In this document: positions 22,443 through 34,489 of the stretch, piece by piece
How positions within the stretch are numbered: the first letter of the stretch is position 1
Layout of the letters: each line of letters begins with the position of its first letter
Origin: Chelydra serpentina
Taxonomy: Eukaryota > Chordata > Testudines > Chelydridae
NCBI GenBank assembly: GCA_037349315.1
Contig: JBAIAC010000010.1
Coordinates: 36,868,001-36,932,000 of the forward strand
Reading direction: 5' to 3'
Length of the DNA: 64,000 nt
The notes under the pieces: model-generated
What the model was told of the DNA's origin: nothing
What the model saw: only the letters and a program-made list of their open reading frames with translations
The model's database searches: none
Program-made: the position numbers and the translations under genes

Positions 22443-25337
22443 AGTGGACCACTACCTCCTCCACTCCCTGCTTGCAGATTGTTTTTTAAAATTATACTGT
22501 ATAAACATACACAACTAAATTATCAACAGAGGGTGTATTGAAAGTGCGGGCAAAAATGCCCATGGATGCAATGCACTCACAAACTCCTCCTCCCGCATTT
22601 GCTCAATTAAGTGGATATTTGCATGCATAGATCCGAGCATAATAATCCAAAAACTGTGTAATGTTCTGTTAGGTATTGTGCAGGTGTGTGCATATTTTTG
22701 TGGGTGCAGCAGCTGAATCACTCTTTGAAAACTGATACAAAATGTGCCATATTGACTGCATTAGAAATCAGATGCCTCTGTTTGCTCAAGCAAATAAAAT
22801 ATATATATAAGACATGTGTAGTCCAAGTCTCACCTTTTACAGAACATAATGCACAGCTCCTCTTTTGTGAAAACCTTCTCTCACTGATTTTTTTGTTACA
22901 TGGCCTATGATAAATGAAGTGGGGGATGGGGGCAGCTCCCTTTGATGGACACCCAGCTAGCCAGTTAGCTGTAAAATCCCCCTTGGTAGCTGTTCTCTAT
23001 TTGCTGTACCTGTAAAGGGTTAAAAAGTCCTCCAGGTAAAGAAAAAAAAAGTGGTTATCAATCTCTTGGCCGCTATTGAATTTCCTGTCAAATTAACCCA
23101 GTTACCTTTGAACACAAATTACTTCATTCTCTCCAAATACACCCAGTTTTCCATATATAACTCCTGAAGCCCCACATTTCCTCCCCACTCCCAAACACCA
23201 TCCCACCTTCCACTGGTATGTTTTTAAGACCATGGTGAGTATATCGTCCATGAGATCCTCAATGCCAGAATCAGGCAAGATAGATGCTGGTATCTTGTAG
23301 ACTGGGAAGGCTACAGTCCTGAAGAGTGCTCCTGGGAACAGGCAAGAATATCCAGGCTCCTGACCTAGTAAAAGCTTTCCTCAAAAAACACCATGGAAAA
23401 CCCAGACCACTGCCCACATATGTGAAGAGGAGGGGGTGATGTAAGAGATTGCAAGCCTCTAACCCCAATGCGCAGACCATGGCCGCCTCCTAGCCACTCA
23501 CCTAAACCAGTGGAGAAGTCCGGCCAAGCTCTAGCTCACAAAGGCCTTGTCCACAAAGCTCATGATTGGGGGAGTCATCCAGCCCCATTGATTGCCTGGG
23601 ACACACTATTTAAACCATAAATAGACCCAAGAAGTTGTCTGAGAAGCTAGGTGAATCCCTGGATGGCTGCTACTATGGACTCAGTATACTTGCTTGGTTC
23701 CTAAGCCCTGCCATCCAGCCTGGTTCTTGCCCTCCTTATCCCACTTCTGCATCTGTTCCTGGTTTCTCTTTTTCTGCCTTGCTCCATATCCCTGCTTCTA
23801 CATCCTACTCCGGCTTCGACCCCTGACTTGACTCCTCACTCTGATTCCAGTTCTGACCTTTGGTATGACTCCTGATTCCATCTCTGGATCTGAACTTTGG
23901 GTTGGCATCTGACTCTGATCAAAGTTCCAGGCTCCTGATTCTAACAATTAGAACTAACTGTCCATGCCATAGTTCCTACAGATAGATAGACAGGATTATT
24001 ATTCTGATGTTGATACATTCACACTTGGAATTGGAAAGAGACCTATGAATTCATTTTATATTAAAACCTAGAAGAATATGAAGATAGTGAAGATGACAAA
24101 ACAACAAAGACAGATAGATACTATATTAGTAATCTGATGAGCTATTCAATGCCCATAAAAACCTTTGATATTCTCACCATTTTTTCACTATAAATTTTTT
24201 ATATAGGACAGAAGTTTTCATAATGTTGCTAAAACACAACTGGAACACTTCAAAAGCCATTGGAAAAATTGTAAGGCCTTGGCCTTGTAGAATTTATTAA
24301 GAAAGTTTTGGGGAAGGTTTTTTTCAACTCAGGGTAGAGGACCTAGCATCACTTCTGGCCATGGAATGTGTGTACCCGTTGAGAAAGATAAGAACTGGCT
24401 CCAACTTCAGTGTAATCCCCTTTTAAAGATCCACATAAAAGATGTGCCTTCCACTTTTGCCCTGGCAATCTCTCTGTGGGACCTCCACACTTCCTTTCCC
24501 ACTTTTGTTTGCTCTGGTATACAGTGCACTTGCAAAACACTTTGGAGGAGCAGAGGGAACGAGAGGCAAGGGAACATCAAGGGAGTGGGAGATGGGTTCT
24601 GGTGAAGAAAGGCCATGTGCAGTTGAAGGTGTGTTAGTGCGGGGACCAGAAGTAGGGAGGAAGAGTGGCAAAGGGCAAAGATCTTGCTTAGGGAACTCAT
24701 AAAGAACCTAAAGCTTCAGGTCAAAGAAGCAGATATTGTGAGGAGAGTCCAGGTGAGAAAGGGTATTTTCAGGCAGTCTGTGACAGATTTGTGGGCAGTC
24801 AGGGGTCATGAATTTGTCATCAGGAGCAGGGAGGGATTTGTGGATATGAAGGGTTTAGACTGCAAGCCAGGACCCTGTTTTAAAATTCACAGCTATGTTG
24901 TGGGGAGCCTGGAACACACTGCTGGATAGTCTTGGAGAGATTGTCCAGGGTCCCATTAAAGCAGGCTATTTTGTGGTACTGGGAGCTTACTCTGAGTCAG
25001 AGAAAACCAAGAGACTGTCAGAATGTCTATGGGGAGGGAAGGTTGTAATAATCCCCTTTTCTGGGTGATGAGAAAATCTCAGTTTGCCAGGAACTTGTGA
25101 GTTTGAGGGCAAGGCACGCTCTCACCAGGAAATATGGAAGATCCTGGGGGGTTGTGATTTGTTGCTTCGATTTTGGGGTAAAAGGGATGGACATTGGGAG
25201 CCTGTTTGAGCACGATGGAGGATAGGTCAAAGTGGGCCTGGAACCTTCAGGGAAGAATGGGGATGGAAAGATCCTTCCAACTGGAAGCTCATCAGCATCC
25301 CCTGAAAGGGGTCTATAGATTTTATGGGCAAGTGAGC
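22443..25337. other. Gene-free stretch of unit B between TAAR4 and TAAR5
   Basis: No gene is seen. It aligns with 44140-48410 of unit C. A module near 23455-23730 occurs once here and twice in unit C. The stretch 23700-23930 is rich in GACTCC/TCTGAC words, like the end region of some turtle LTR elements, but I cannot place its borders. Confidence 0.45.
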
Positions 25338-26015
25338 ATGAATGTCACCCATGCGAACAGGAGCTGCAAACAGGGGAGTTTGAGAGGAATTGCTCCAGGT
25401 AAAGCAGGAGCAAATACAGGACCCTTGGGGTAAGTGGCTGTCTGTAGTGTGTGTTTGGGGGTACTTGCTGTGTGATCATTTGTTTGTTTGTGTGAAGGAC
25501 CGTGTGCTGTGGCTGGCAGTTGGAAGCTGAGCTTCTACACCAGGCTTGAAACCTAGAAGCCTTAATCAGGGGGCGGGGCTAATCAGGGAGTCCAGGGCTT
25601 TATAAAGCAGTGAGCAAGCGACCAGGGGAGTTTGAGAGGGAGTTTGGAAGGGGAGTGCAAATGAGGAAAGCTATCCTTGCCATTCCTAACTCCTTTAACC
25701 CAAACTAAAGGCAGAGGCAGAGCAACCAGGGGGCTGCAGACGTGGGAGTGAGTATCTGTTGAGGGGACAGTTTGACCGTGTGCTTGATTGTTTGATTGCC
25801 TGTTTGAATAGTGTGAATTGGGAGTGCTTTGTTCCAGGCTCTTCTAAAAAGACAGTCAGTCAGCTGCGAACCAGCTGAGCAGCGAATAGCAGAGAAGCAA
25901 ACAGGTGGAGTCAGCCTGGGAGTTCGCCTGGAGAGAGCCTACTGCGGCATCCCCCTTGCAGGTTTCCCTGAGTAGCTTCTGCCACAAGTGAGGAAACTCT
26001 TCGAAGGAAGGGACT

Positions 26016-26413
26016 ATGGATGCTGAGCGATCCGCTGTCATGACCTGCACAGGATGTGCCATGTTTGTCTTTCTTCCACAGGATAGAAGTGACTTTGTCT
26101 GTACAAAGTGCAAGCTGATCTCCATGTTGGAGGAGAAGATTCAAGGTCTGGAGAAACGAGTATCAACCCTGCGTTCCATAAAAGAAAATGAGGAGTTCCT
26201 GGATAGACGTCGGGATAGGCTTCAGCGGGCACAATGTTCTGAGGATTCAGAGCAGGCTACGCAGTGGGGACAGAAGGCCAGTGAGGATAATTGGTGGCAT
26301 GCGACCTCCAGAAGAAGAAAGAGTATGAGACAAGTCCATGTACCAGAAACGCATATTCAGATGAGCAACCGTTTTCATGTTCTCTCCACAGGTACTAGTG
26401 CAGAGAGTGGAGT
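26016..26413 (+). pseudogene. CR1 ORF1 fragment (zinc-finger protein), cut by the LTR
   Basis: About 130 residues, with two CxxC pairs (CTGC at residues 10-13 and CTKC at 29-32) followed by a charged helical stretch (LEEKIQGLEKRVSTLR) that may form a coiled coil. This fits the turtle CR1 ORF1 protein, known for its unusual zinc-finger motif; it is thought to bind nucleic acid in the retrotransposition complex. The frame runs into the LTR at about 26414, so the protein is incomplete. Confidence 0.65.
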
Positions 26414-26795
26414 TGTGAAAGTCATAATCAGTCAGCAGCCATGGTAATCAGAGACCACTAGGTGGAAGTAGACGCCTCGCCTACGCAAGACCTTGCATTT
26501 TTACAGTTGTCCTTCGCCTACACAAGAATAGTGTTTTCCAGCTGAGATAGTTATTTCTATACCAGTTTTTACTGACCAGATAGCAGACATTCGAGGTCTA
26601 GCATGCACCAATCAAATGTTAACACACCAGGGCTTTGTCTAAGTGTGTATAAAAGACCTGTAATTTCTATGTTAATGGAAGTTCTGTCACTTGGCACAGA
26701 CTTCCCTTATTTTGCAGAATAAAGTATTTCTCTTTCCTTATCCCTGTCTGGCTGTTATTGGCTCTCAGCTAGGCGGACCCGATATTTCGGTAACA
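26414..26795 (+). mobile_element. Endogenous retrovirus LTR
   Basis: Begins TGTG and ends GGTAACA. It contains a TATA-like box (GTATAAAAG, about 26648), a polyadenylation signal (AATAAAG, about 26721), and is followed after 5 bp by a primer-binding-site-like stretch starting at TGGTGACC (26801). It is an old fragment without any viral coding region in this window. Confidence 0.75.
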
Positions 26796-27140
26796 GTTTT
26801 TGGTGACCACGAAGGGACACCTAGCTCGGACATTGGACTCCGGACGGCTGCGGCGAACTAGGAACGGCGCCAACGGGGTGCTTAGCCCCTCTTTCTGACT
26901 TCACCGCAGCCCCTGGGGTTCGTGCTCCGATAAGGTGAGTCCTAATAGGATAAGGAAACACTATCTGTTCTGGTTCTGGTTCTGGTTAACTGGTTAATAT
27001 TTTCTGTCTCATTCATTTGGATGTTGGGTGTGTGGGCGGGACTGAGCCTCTCGTTCATAATTCCTCAGAGTGGAAGCCATAGCGTGCGATGAAGCGCTGA
27101 GGTTGAATTGAGATCCTTCTGTCCCGTCCCCTGTAGCATG
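26796..27140 (+). mobile_element. Retroviral leader fragment next to the LTR
   Basis: Holds the primer-binding-site-like stretch (26801-26818) and a possible splice donor (AAGGTGAGTC, near 26934). No gag or other gene follows; it breaks off into CR1 ORF2 at about 27140. The primer tRNA cannot be named with confidence. Confidence 0.55.
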
Positions 27141-27145
27141 AATGG

Positions 27146-28129
27146 ATGGTAAGGTGGATAGAAAACTGGCTGGATGGTCGTGCTCAACGGGTAGTGATCA
27201 ATGGCTCCATGTCTAGTTGGCAGCCGGTATCAAGTGGAGTGCCCCAAGGGTCGGTGCTGGGGCCAGTTTTGTTGAATATCTTCATCAATGATCTGGAGGA
27301 TGGTGTGGACTGCACCCTTAGCAAGTTTGCAGATGACACTAAACTGGGAGGAGTGGTTGATACGCTGGAGGGTAGGGACTGGATACAGAGGGACCTAGAC
27401 AAATTAGAGGATTGGGCCAAAAGAAATCTGATGAGGTTCAACAAGGACAAGTGCAGAGTCCTGCACTTAGGACGGAAGAATCCCATGCACTGCTACAGAC
27501 TAGGGACCGAATGGCTGGGCAGCAGTTCTGCAGAAAAGGATCTAGGGGTTACAGTGGACGAAAAGCTGAGTATGAGTCAACAGTGTGCCCTTGTTGCCAA
27601 GAAGGCTAACGGCATTTTGGGCTGTATAAGTAGGGGCATTTCCAGCAGATCGAGGGACGTGATTATTCCCCTCTATTCGGCACTGGTGAGGCCTCATTTG
27701 GAGTACTGTGTCCAGTTTTGGGCCCCACACTACAAGAAGGATGTGGATAAATTGGAAAGAGTCCAACGGAGGGCAACAAAAATGATTAGGGGGCTGGAGC
27801 ACATGACTTATGAGGAGAGGCTGAGGGAACTGGGATTGGTTAGCCTGCAGAAGAGAAGAGTGAGGGGGGATTTGATAGCTGCTTTCAACTACCTAAAAGG
27901 GGGTTCCAAAGAGGATGGATCTAGACTGTTCTCAGTGGTAGAAGATGACAGAACAAGGAGTAATGGTCTCAAGTTGCAGAGGGGGAGGTTTAGGTTGGAT
28001 ATTAGGAAAAACTTTTTCACTAGTAGGGTGGTGAAGCACTGGAATGGGTTACCTAGGGAGGTGGTGGAATCTCCTTCCTTAGAGGTTTTTAAGGTCAGGC
28101 TTGACAAAGCCCTGGCTGGGATGATCTAG
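27146..28129 (+). pseudogene. CR1 ORF2 C-terminal fragment (reverse transcriptase)
   Basis: An open frame of 327 residues covering the end of the reverse transcriptase domain and the C-terminal part. Motifs are [10 protein letters not shown] (31-40) and the catalytic FADD (61-64). The endonuclease and the first half of the RT are missing, so it cannot work on its own. The frame is still open throughout, which points to a fairly young insertion. The ATG is not a native start. Confidence 0.9.
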
Positions 28130-28219
28130 TTGGGGTTGGTCCTGCTTTGAGCAGGAGGTTGGACTAGCTGACCTCCTGAGGTCCCTTCCAACCCTGAGAT
28201 TCTATGATTCTATGAATGT

Positions 28220-29648
28220 ATTTACGACTCATTGTTCTTGAAAAGTAATAATGTTTTCTTGTACAAATAATGCTTTGAGCACTCCCTCAGGCATGTTATT
28301 CATCTGAGGGAGACCAATCTCTCCATCTGGTTTACATAAAGCATTGACTAATCTCACACCTCCCAGGTATGCCAATTGATACATCGTTAGAAGAGGGATC
28401 AACTTGTAATATAGATCACATGAGACAACAATAGGTGATTCTGTTTTACTATAAGTACCACCGAAGAAGTGGGATTTTACCCACGAAAGCTTATGCCCAA
28501 ATAAATCTGTTAAACTTTAAGGTGCCACAGGAGTCCTTGTTGTTTTTGTGGATACAGACTAACACGGTTACCCCTCTGATACTTGGTACCACTGATTTAT
28601 AAACATAGTTTTATAATTATATTTTATTTCAGTTAAGAAGATCCACCATCATTGTGTGTGTGTTAGTTCAGAAATTAACTTCCTTCACTAATTCTGGCTG
28701 CAACCTTAGTGATTTGGGGAAAAAAATAAAATAAAGGAAAGTATATATTTAACTACATGTGTCTTAATGTAGTTTTTTTAAAACATAACTAATGTGTGTG
28801 TTTAAAATCATATTGGTTAATTATCTGATTAATTAAAAATACGAATTGAAAATTCTCATGTGTACATCGATATTTATTATGGTTAATTTTCCTATCAAAT
28901 AAGGAGTTAGATAGCAATGACATGGGAGAAAAGTAGTTACAGTGTTTTAGGAAGTCTGTTAGTAATTACAATTGGTTAGTTGAATGTGGAATTTTCAGTC
29001 TTATACTGGTTTCCCTCATTGATCTCTGTAACTGGAAGTATACAAAAATGAGCAATTTGCCCTTTTGGATATTCCATCTGCAATATGACATGGCTATTTT
29101 CATAAGAAAATATCATTTGTCCATAAGAAGCAAACCCTAGTTAGTCTGACAATAAAAATAATTATTTTCATTACTGATTGAAAACATCTCAAAAACTAGT
29201 TTAAGGAAAACATCACTGCCAGTCGAAATGCAAAAGAACTAATTCATTATTATATAGCATCAGCTGTAAAGATCCGTTCACATACTCCAGCTTGCAGAGA
29301 CTGGGACTCAGTATACTTCTGACAGAATTTTTGCTCTATCGCCTTTTGGGTTTACTTTGCTATGTTTCCTTCATTTATTCAAAGCGGTTGCATAAATATA
29401 TATTTTTGACAGAGAAAATAAAGGGACAATATACATGAAAAACTATGCCTTAAAAGTTATATGTAAATTCATCAAAAAACTAGCCTTTTTCATTTGTATT
29501 CATGAACATGTGGTTTTCTTTCCCTCCTACCTTATTTTTTATTATTTTTCACATAGAAGATAAAGTGTCTGGATCCCCATTAAAAGCCGACTCATTTATT
29601 GGGAGTGTACAAGAGCTGGAGATGGTATTGACATCTGGTAAGGAAGAA
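28220..29648. other. Upstream region of the TAAR5 pseudogene
   Basis: No gene is seen. It aligns closely with 48440-49741, upstream of the intact TAAR5, apart from the insert at 28462-28585. A T-rich tract ending CACATAG at about 29558 resembles a splice acceptor. Confidence 0.6.
28462..28585 (+). mobile_element. Short interspersed repeat with 7-bp TSD
   Basis: Flanked by GTACCAC at 28455-28461 and 28586-28592; the empty site is at 48649 in unit C. It contains CTTTAAGGTGCCACAGGAGT and ATACAGACTAACACGG, sequence known to me as very abundant in turtle genomes. It is the same family as 17056-17320, in the other orientation. Confidence 0.85.
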
Positions 29649-30398
29649 ATGAGCTCTGTCCAGAAGCCTGGTGCTAATGAAGTGGCCTGGTATTTTGGAG
29701 ATGATTTTTGTAGGCTGCATACCTTTCTGGACACTGTCTTTTGTCTGACCTTTATATTTCATCTGTGTTTTATGTCACTATGCGATCTGTCTTTGCTCTA
29801 TCCCACTAAGTTTACCGTAAGAGTGGCTTCTGTATATATAGTGATAGGGTGGGGGGTCCCCATGATTTATACTTTTGTCTTGCTCTATACCAATGCAATT
29901 GAGGAAGGCTTGGGCCATTTTTTACAAGACCTGCCTTGTGTTGGTAGATGTCAGCTGCTGTTCAACAAACTCTGGGGCTGATTGAACTTCCCTCTCTTCT
30001 TCTTCCCCTGTGTGATAATGATAACTTTGTATGTGAAAATATTTATAGTGGCAAACAGACAAGCTAGACAAATAGGCAACATGAACAAAGGTGCTGGATC
30101 TGGGCTACACTTAGGAGCATGAAAGAGGGAAAGAAAGGCAGATAAAACTCTTGGTATAGCTGTAGGAATCTAACTCCTGTGCTGGCTGCCTTTTACTATA
30201 GACTCTACGGTAGACTGTCTACTAGATTTCATTACCCCACTAGTTCTCTTTGATGTCCTTATCTGATTTGCTTACTTTAATTCAGCCTGCAATCCCTTGA
30301 TTTATATGTTTTCCTACCGCTAATTCAGGAAGGCAATAAAACTAGTTTTAACTCACAACATCTTTGGTTCCAGGCCATCTACCTCAGACTTGTACTGA
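29649..30398 (+). pseudogene. TAAR5P: TAAR5 pseudogene
   Basis: Aligned with the intact TAAR5 at 49742-50773. An in-frame loss of 261 bp removes residues 14-100 or so (N terminus, TM1, TM2 and first loops). About 15 bp are lost at the DRY-type motif, so the conserved D-R-H is gone. Premature stops: TGG to TGA at 29979-29981, then TCA to TGA, TAT to TAA, TGG to TGA and TGG to TAA further on. The last two residues are also replaced by a stop. The 3' region, with the AATAAA found in the intact copy, is deleted. It cannot encode a receptor. Confidence 0.95.
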
Positions 30399-32330
30399 AT
30401 GACTAGAGCTTTTAGATAACACTGTATGTGAATATAGCTCACAACCATAAACATGGCCCCCAGGGGGATACCTAATTCCTGTCAATTTTATCTAGGCATC
30501 TTTGAAAATCTGAGCCAAAATCCTGAAAGACAGCAACAGAAAAATACTGAACTACAAATCATCAAAGCAGTTCTCATCATAGTTTTTGGAACATCCAGTG
30601 AGCTGGCATTATTCTATTCAGTCTCCATCTTTCTCAAAACAGCCAGATTGGGCAGACCCCTCACTTAACTAGATATACTTGTCATTTACCTTCCAGAACA
30701 ATCATATCTGCATATAAATTGTCAAAACCTTTTGTTGGTTTTATAGTGTTGGGAAACTTGTAAAGCTCCAATATTATCACTAGACTGCTAAGAATGTACT
30801 TACCAGAACATTTTCTGAAAATCTTTTAAATATAGTAAAAATCTATTTTCTAAAAATAAATGAGCAACTAAATAATTACTAAAGTATTTTTTCTACTTGT
30901 TTTCTATTGGTTATTTAGTTGTATATAAACGCATTGTTAGATATGAAAACTGGTAAGATTTTTAAGTTCATAGGATGGCGCTTTTAAAAAAAAACCACTG
31001 CACATCATAGTCAGATGTACAAATGTATTTGCGTCACAAACAAGATGAAGAACAAAGTATGGTGTACTCTAATACAGTTACAGTTAAAGAACAGATTGCA
31101 TATAACTAACAGTGAGATAATCAGTGTGAGCCTGTTGCAAAACACACTGAAGTCAATAGAGGCTTTATATTGACTTCACCAGATTTTGAATGAGGGCTTA
31201 TATGTAAAAATACAACAAAAAGGGTTCACACTAGCAAGTGTTACAAATGAAATCAGTATGGTACAAAGCATGAACTCAATGACTTAGTCACTTGCATACT
31301 GTAATCAGCGTATTTAACAAAACAAAGCCAAATAACATAATGTTTTTCTCCCAACAGAGTTTCATATTTTTCCATAACAAGAATACACTTTATCTAATGA
31401 ACTTTCCAATCAAGGTACAAATGGGATAAGCCTTTTGGATACAGCAGTAAGTATGTTCCCAGCATCTGAATATTTTACTATGCATGCCATTTTTTATTAA
31501 TTTAAGAAGTCCATAATCTCTGTCCCCAATTCAGAAAAACAGCCATGTTCAAGACAGCCCTAAAGCACATGCTTAAGGGCTGTCCTGAGTACAGGTGTAC
31601 TTAAGAATGTGTGTAAGTGTTTTCCTCAATCGGTGCATCTACGATACTCACTAATTCTATCGACAGTGACATTCAACCTCATTTCATTCATTCACCATCT
31701 GTTGTTCCCTCGGTTTTATTTTGGGAACTGCTGTAGTATTAGAACAAGCCACTATAATTCCATGAAAAAAAGAAACTAAAAGTGCAGGAATTATTTCCTC
31801 CAACCATAAAAATAACAGTTAACTAGTTTGAGAGGAAATTGAATAAATCTTACACTTTTACCCCAGCGATAGCGGAGAGAAAACATCACATGATGGGGGT
31901 CATCTGGGAGGTGACATCAACTTCTCTGAATTCCCCATCGGAAGAAGTACTGATAGAATATTAAACCCAAGTACATTAGGCAAGCTGCCATGCTAGATTG
32001 AGTCTTTCTGTTGCCTTGGGCAGAAACTGAACATTCTATCCTCATCCTCCTGTCCACTCCATCTATCAGTAGAGAGTAAAAACATTACCCGCATCACACA
32101 CCTGGAGATTGCCTATAGTGTGAGCAAGCAGGCAAAACTTCAAATAAGCAAAAGAATGCATTGGACACAGTGTCCGAGTGATCGGAGTGGTATACAGTGG
32201 GCCACAATGAAGCACAGAACTGAATCAAATCGAAATACAGCTGGAAAAAATTATGAAAAAAAATCTGTTTATATATTTTCCTTCGCTGTTTGGATGCTGG
32301 AGGTTACCCTGAGAATTTGTTCATTGATTA
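30399..32330. other. Downstream region of the TAAR5 pseudogene
   Basis: No gene is seen. It aligns with about 50774-53260 downstream of the intact TAAR5. About 150 bp after the stop, including the poly(A) signal, are missing compared with unit C. Confidence 0.6.
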
Positions 32331-34124
32331 TTTTATAGCACTTGCAAAGTGAGAATAGGACTCTATATATGGTTTAAAATATATTCTTCAGAGCCTTTGG
32401 TTTGCTTTTGCACAACAAATAAAACTAATTATAGGGAAAATATTAGGGGTCTCTGATGAAAGGAACAACCAGTGTGAGGCTATTTCATGCACACTAACAG
32501 CCCTGGAACTGGTAAAGCCAAAAGCAGAGAGAAAGGAAATTGACACGGATTTAGCAGCAGCCTCCTTTTCAGTACGGAATTTTAAACCAATTTTTTTACC
32601 AGTCCTCAACGAAGTAAGGCACAATTACACAACGCACATAAAGGAAATGGATTTAATTGCCCACAGCTGTCAAGAGACTCCCATTAGTATAACCTGCTTC
32701 CTTCTAGTTCTTTCCTCGACTGTGGAAAGAGGTGAGGTCAATTGTTTCTCAGCATATTGTGCCCTAGGCTAGGGCTACTGCTATTGTTGCTATAAAGATT
32801 GCATTTCCCATCCTGCCCTGCTCTCCAGGTTCTGGGAGAGAGAAAGACTGGCTAGAGCTAGAAAGAGCCAATTTCACCCTTCAGAAGAGACAGGAATTAA
32901 TGTTACCCTACTTATTGCCTCCAGCCTTGAACTCTGATCTAGCAGAATTGCCTTCTTAATGACCTTGAGCCTTCTTCCCTGGGACCATTTCCTTTCCTTC
33001 ATAGACCCTATTTATGGGTATTTAAGAAGTAGCCCTGTAACGGAATAGTGCTAGAGCAGGAATTGGGCCAGCTGTCATTAAAACCCATGGGATTGTCGTT
33101 GACCTCAGTGGAAGTCAAAGTAGATCCTCATTTTTTGGTATGTAATGGATGAGCCTAACTACATTATTTCTTTCTACAGCAGCTCTGTGAACAGTGCTAT
33201 GGACTGGAATTGTTGAGCTGCCATTACTAAGTGAATTTGGCCTGCAATTGCTATAATGTTCTGGTTTCATCTGAGTTGCATTTCCCCCCCTAGTCTCACC
33301 AGGGTTTTCATGTGTTCCAGTTGTGTGTCTTATTGTGCACAGTGGCCTTAATTTGGCAGCTGTGGAGTTGTTAGGTCAATATGTGATTTTTAAAAATGAA
33401 AATACACTCATCCAATCAATGCTGGGTATGTAGGTGGGTGTTTGTAATCAAATGTTTTCCCTATTTTCCTACGTGGCACGGGCAGATCAATAGCGCATGT
33501 CTGCATCGTGTAGAAGTGTCCACCATTCATGTAGAGGGTGGCATTTCCTTCCAACTGTCAGATCATTCATTTCCCTCCTTTCCATCATTGTCTGGTATCA
33601 GGTTGATAGTGTCAGGAACTCAGCTGCCTCCGGGCTTGCTCGCCTAGCAACCCAATAAACTCTCATTAAGCCAAGGTGCTCCCTGAGTGGTCAGCAGGAA
33701 CAACAGATCACCATTTTAACCCTGGAGTAACAGCAGCAAGGTGATGGCTGAGTGTGTTCCATGCCTGCAGCTGTGTCAGACTCGCTTCTTGTCCAGCCCT
33801 TGTACCAACTTGTGCCTGCTTCTTCTTCAGTTCTACTCCCGGCCTACCTATGAACTTCTGACCCCTGGATTGTCTCCTGATCATGCCTCCAGTTTTTGCT
33901 CTCTGACTCTGCTCTGACCACAAGGCCAGACCCCCCCGCCCACTACTCTCCCTTGGTGCTAAATTAATCCACTACAGAAATAGTCTTATTCATACTCAAT
34001 CCCTATACACAAAAATAACTGTTCTTAACCTTCTATGTGTTCTGAATGCATCAGCTTATTTCTTCCACCATGAGCCATGTTGTGCCTGATAATATGTCTG
34101 ACAACATATATGTGAATTGTTCTG
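32331..34124. other. Spacer between units B and C, no gene seen
   Basis: No gene is supported and no homology to other parts of the window is visible. A TCTGAC/CCCCTGG-rich stretch at about 33780-33930 resembles the one near 23800 and 45700, so part of it may be an old LTR element. Confidence 0.4.
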
Positions 34125-34489
34125 AAATCATGACTCCTGCCCTGCCTGTCCCAGCAGTGACTGGTGCTGTCTGAAGATCCAATGATTTTTGTTCAAACAA
34201 ATGCACTATTCATTAACCTTCCTTATTCTGACATATTATAGCTAAATGATGTAGTAACTCACCAATCCCTATAGATTTATAAAATGCCTGCTTATGGCAA
34301 GGATATATCATTTTCACCTGTAAATACCTGTGTAGGGTGTGTATGATACTCTCACAGTATGAACTATTCTGGATTGGCGTTTTATATACCCTTCTGAAGC
34401 CTACAGATATACACAAGTAAAAATGGGCAGGACTTATCAGCCTTTCTGCTACATATCCAGGATAGAAGAAAATTAAAGAACACCCAAGC

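Larger units (their letters stand above)
25346..28211 (+). mobile_element. CR1 LINE insertion with a retroviral LTR inside
   Basis: The whole block is missing from unit C, where GAGCATGAGCATGT runs on directly. It is flanked by ATGAATGT at 25338-25345 and 28212-28219. The order is CR1 5' UTR (25346-26015), ORF1 (26016 on), an LTR and leader (26414 to about 27140), then the 3' half of ORF2 and the CR1 tail. So one CR1 insertion was later hit by an LTR element, with loss of the sequence between. The CR1 end shows TTCCAACCCTGAGATTCTAT. Confidence 0.8.
12381..32330 (+). repeat. Segmental duplication unit B (TAAR4 + TAAR5 pseudogene)
   Basis: About 20 kb. The left junction lies at about 12381-12388, where the sequence passes from GGGAGTCTG (as at 47925) to the unit start (as at 584). 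It carries TAAR4 copy B and the decayed TAAR5, and aligns with unit C to near 32270 (C: 53260). Insertions found only here: a SINE (13468), a hAT MITE (18974), a hAT element (22029), a CR1 with an LTR inside (25346) and a short repeat (28462). Confidence 0.85.

Noticed and set aside
26414..27140. A complete endogenous retrovirus
   Set aside because: Only an LTR and part of a leader are present; no gag, pol or env sequence follows.
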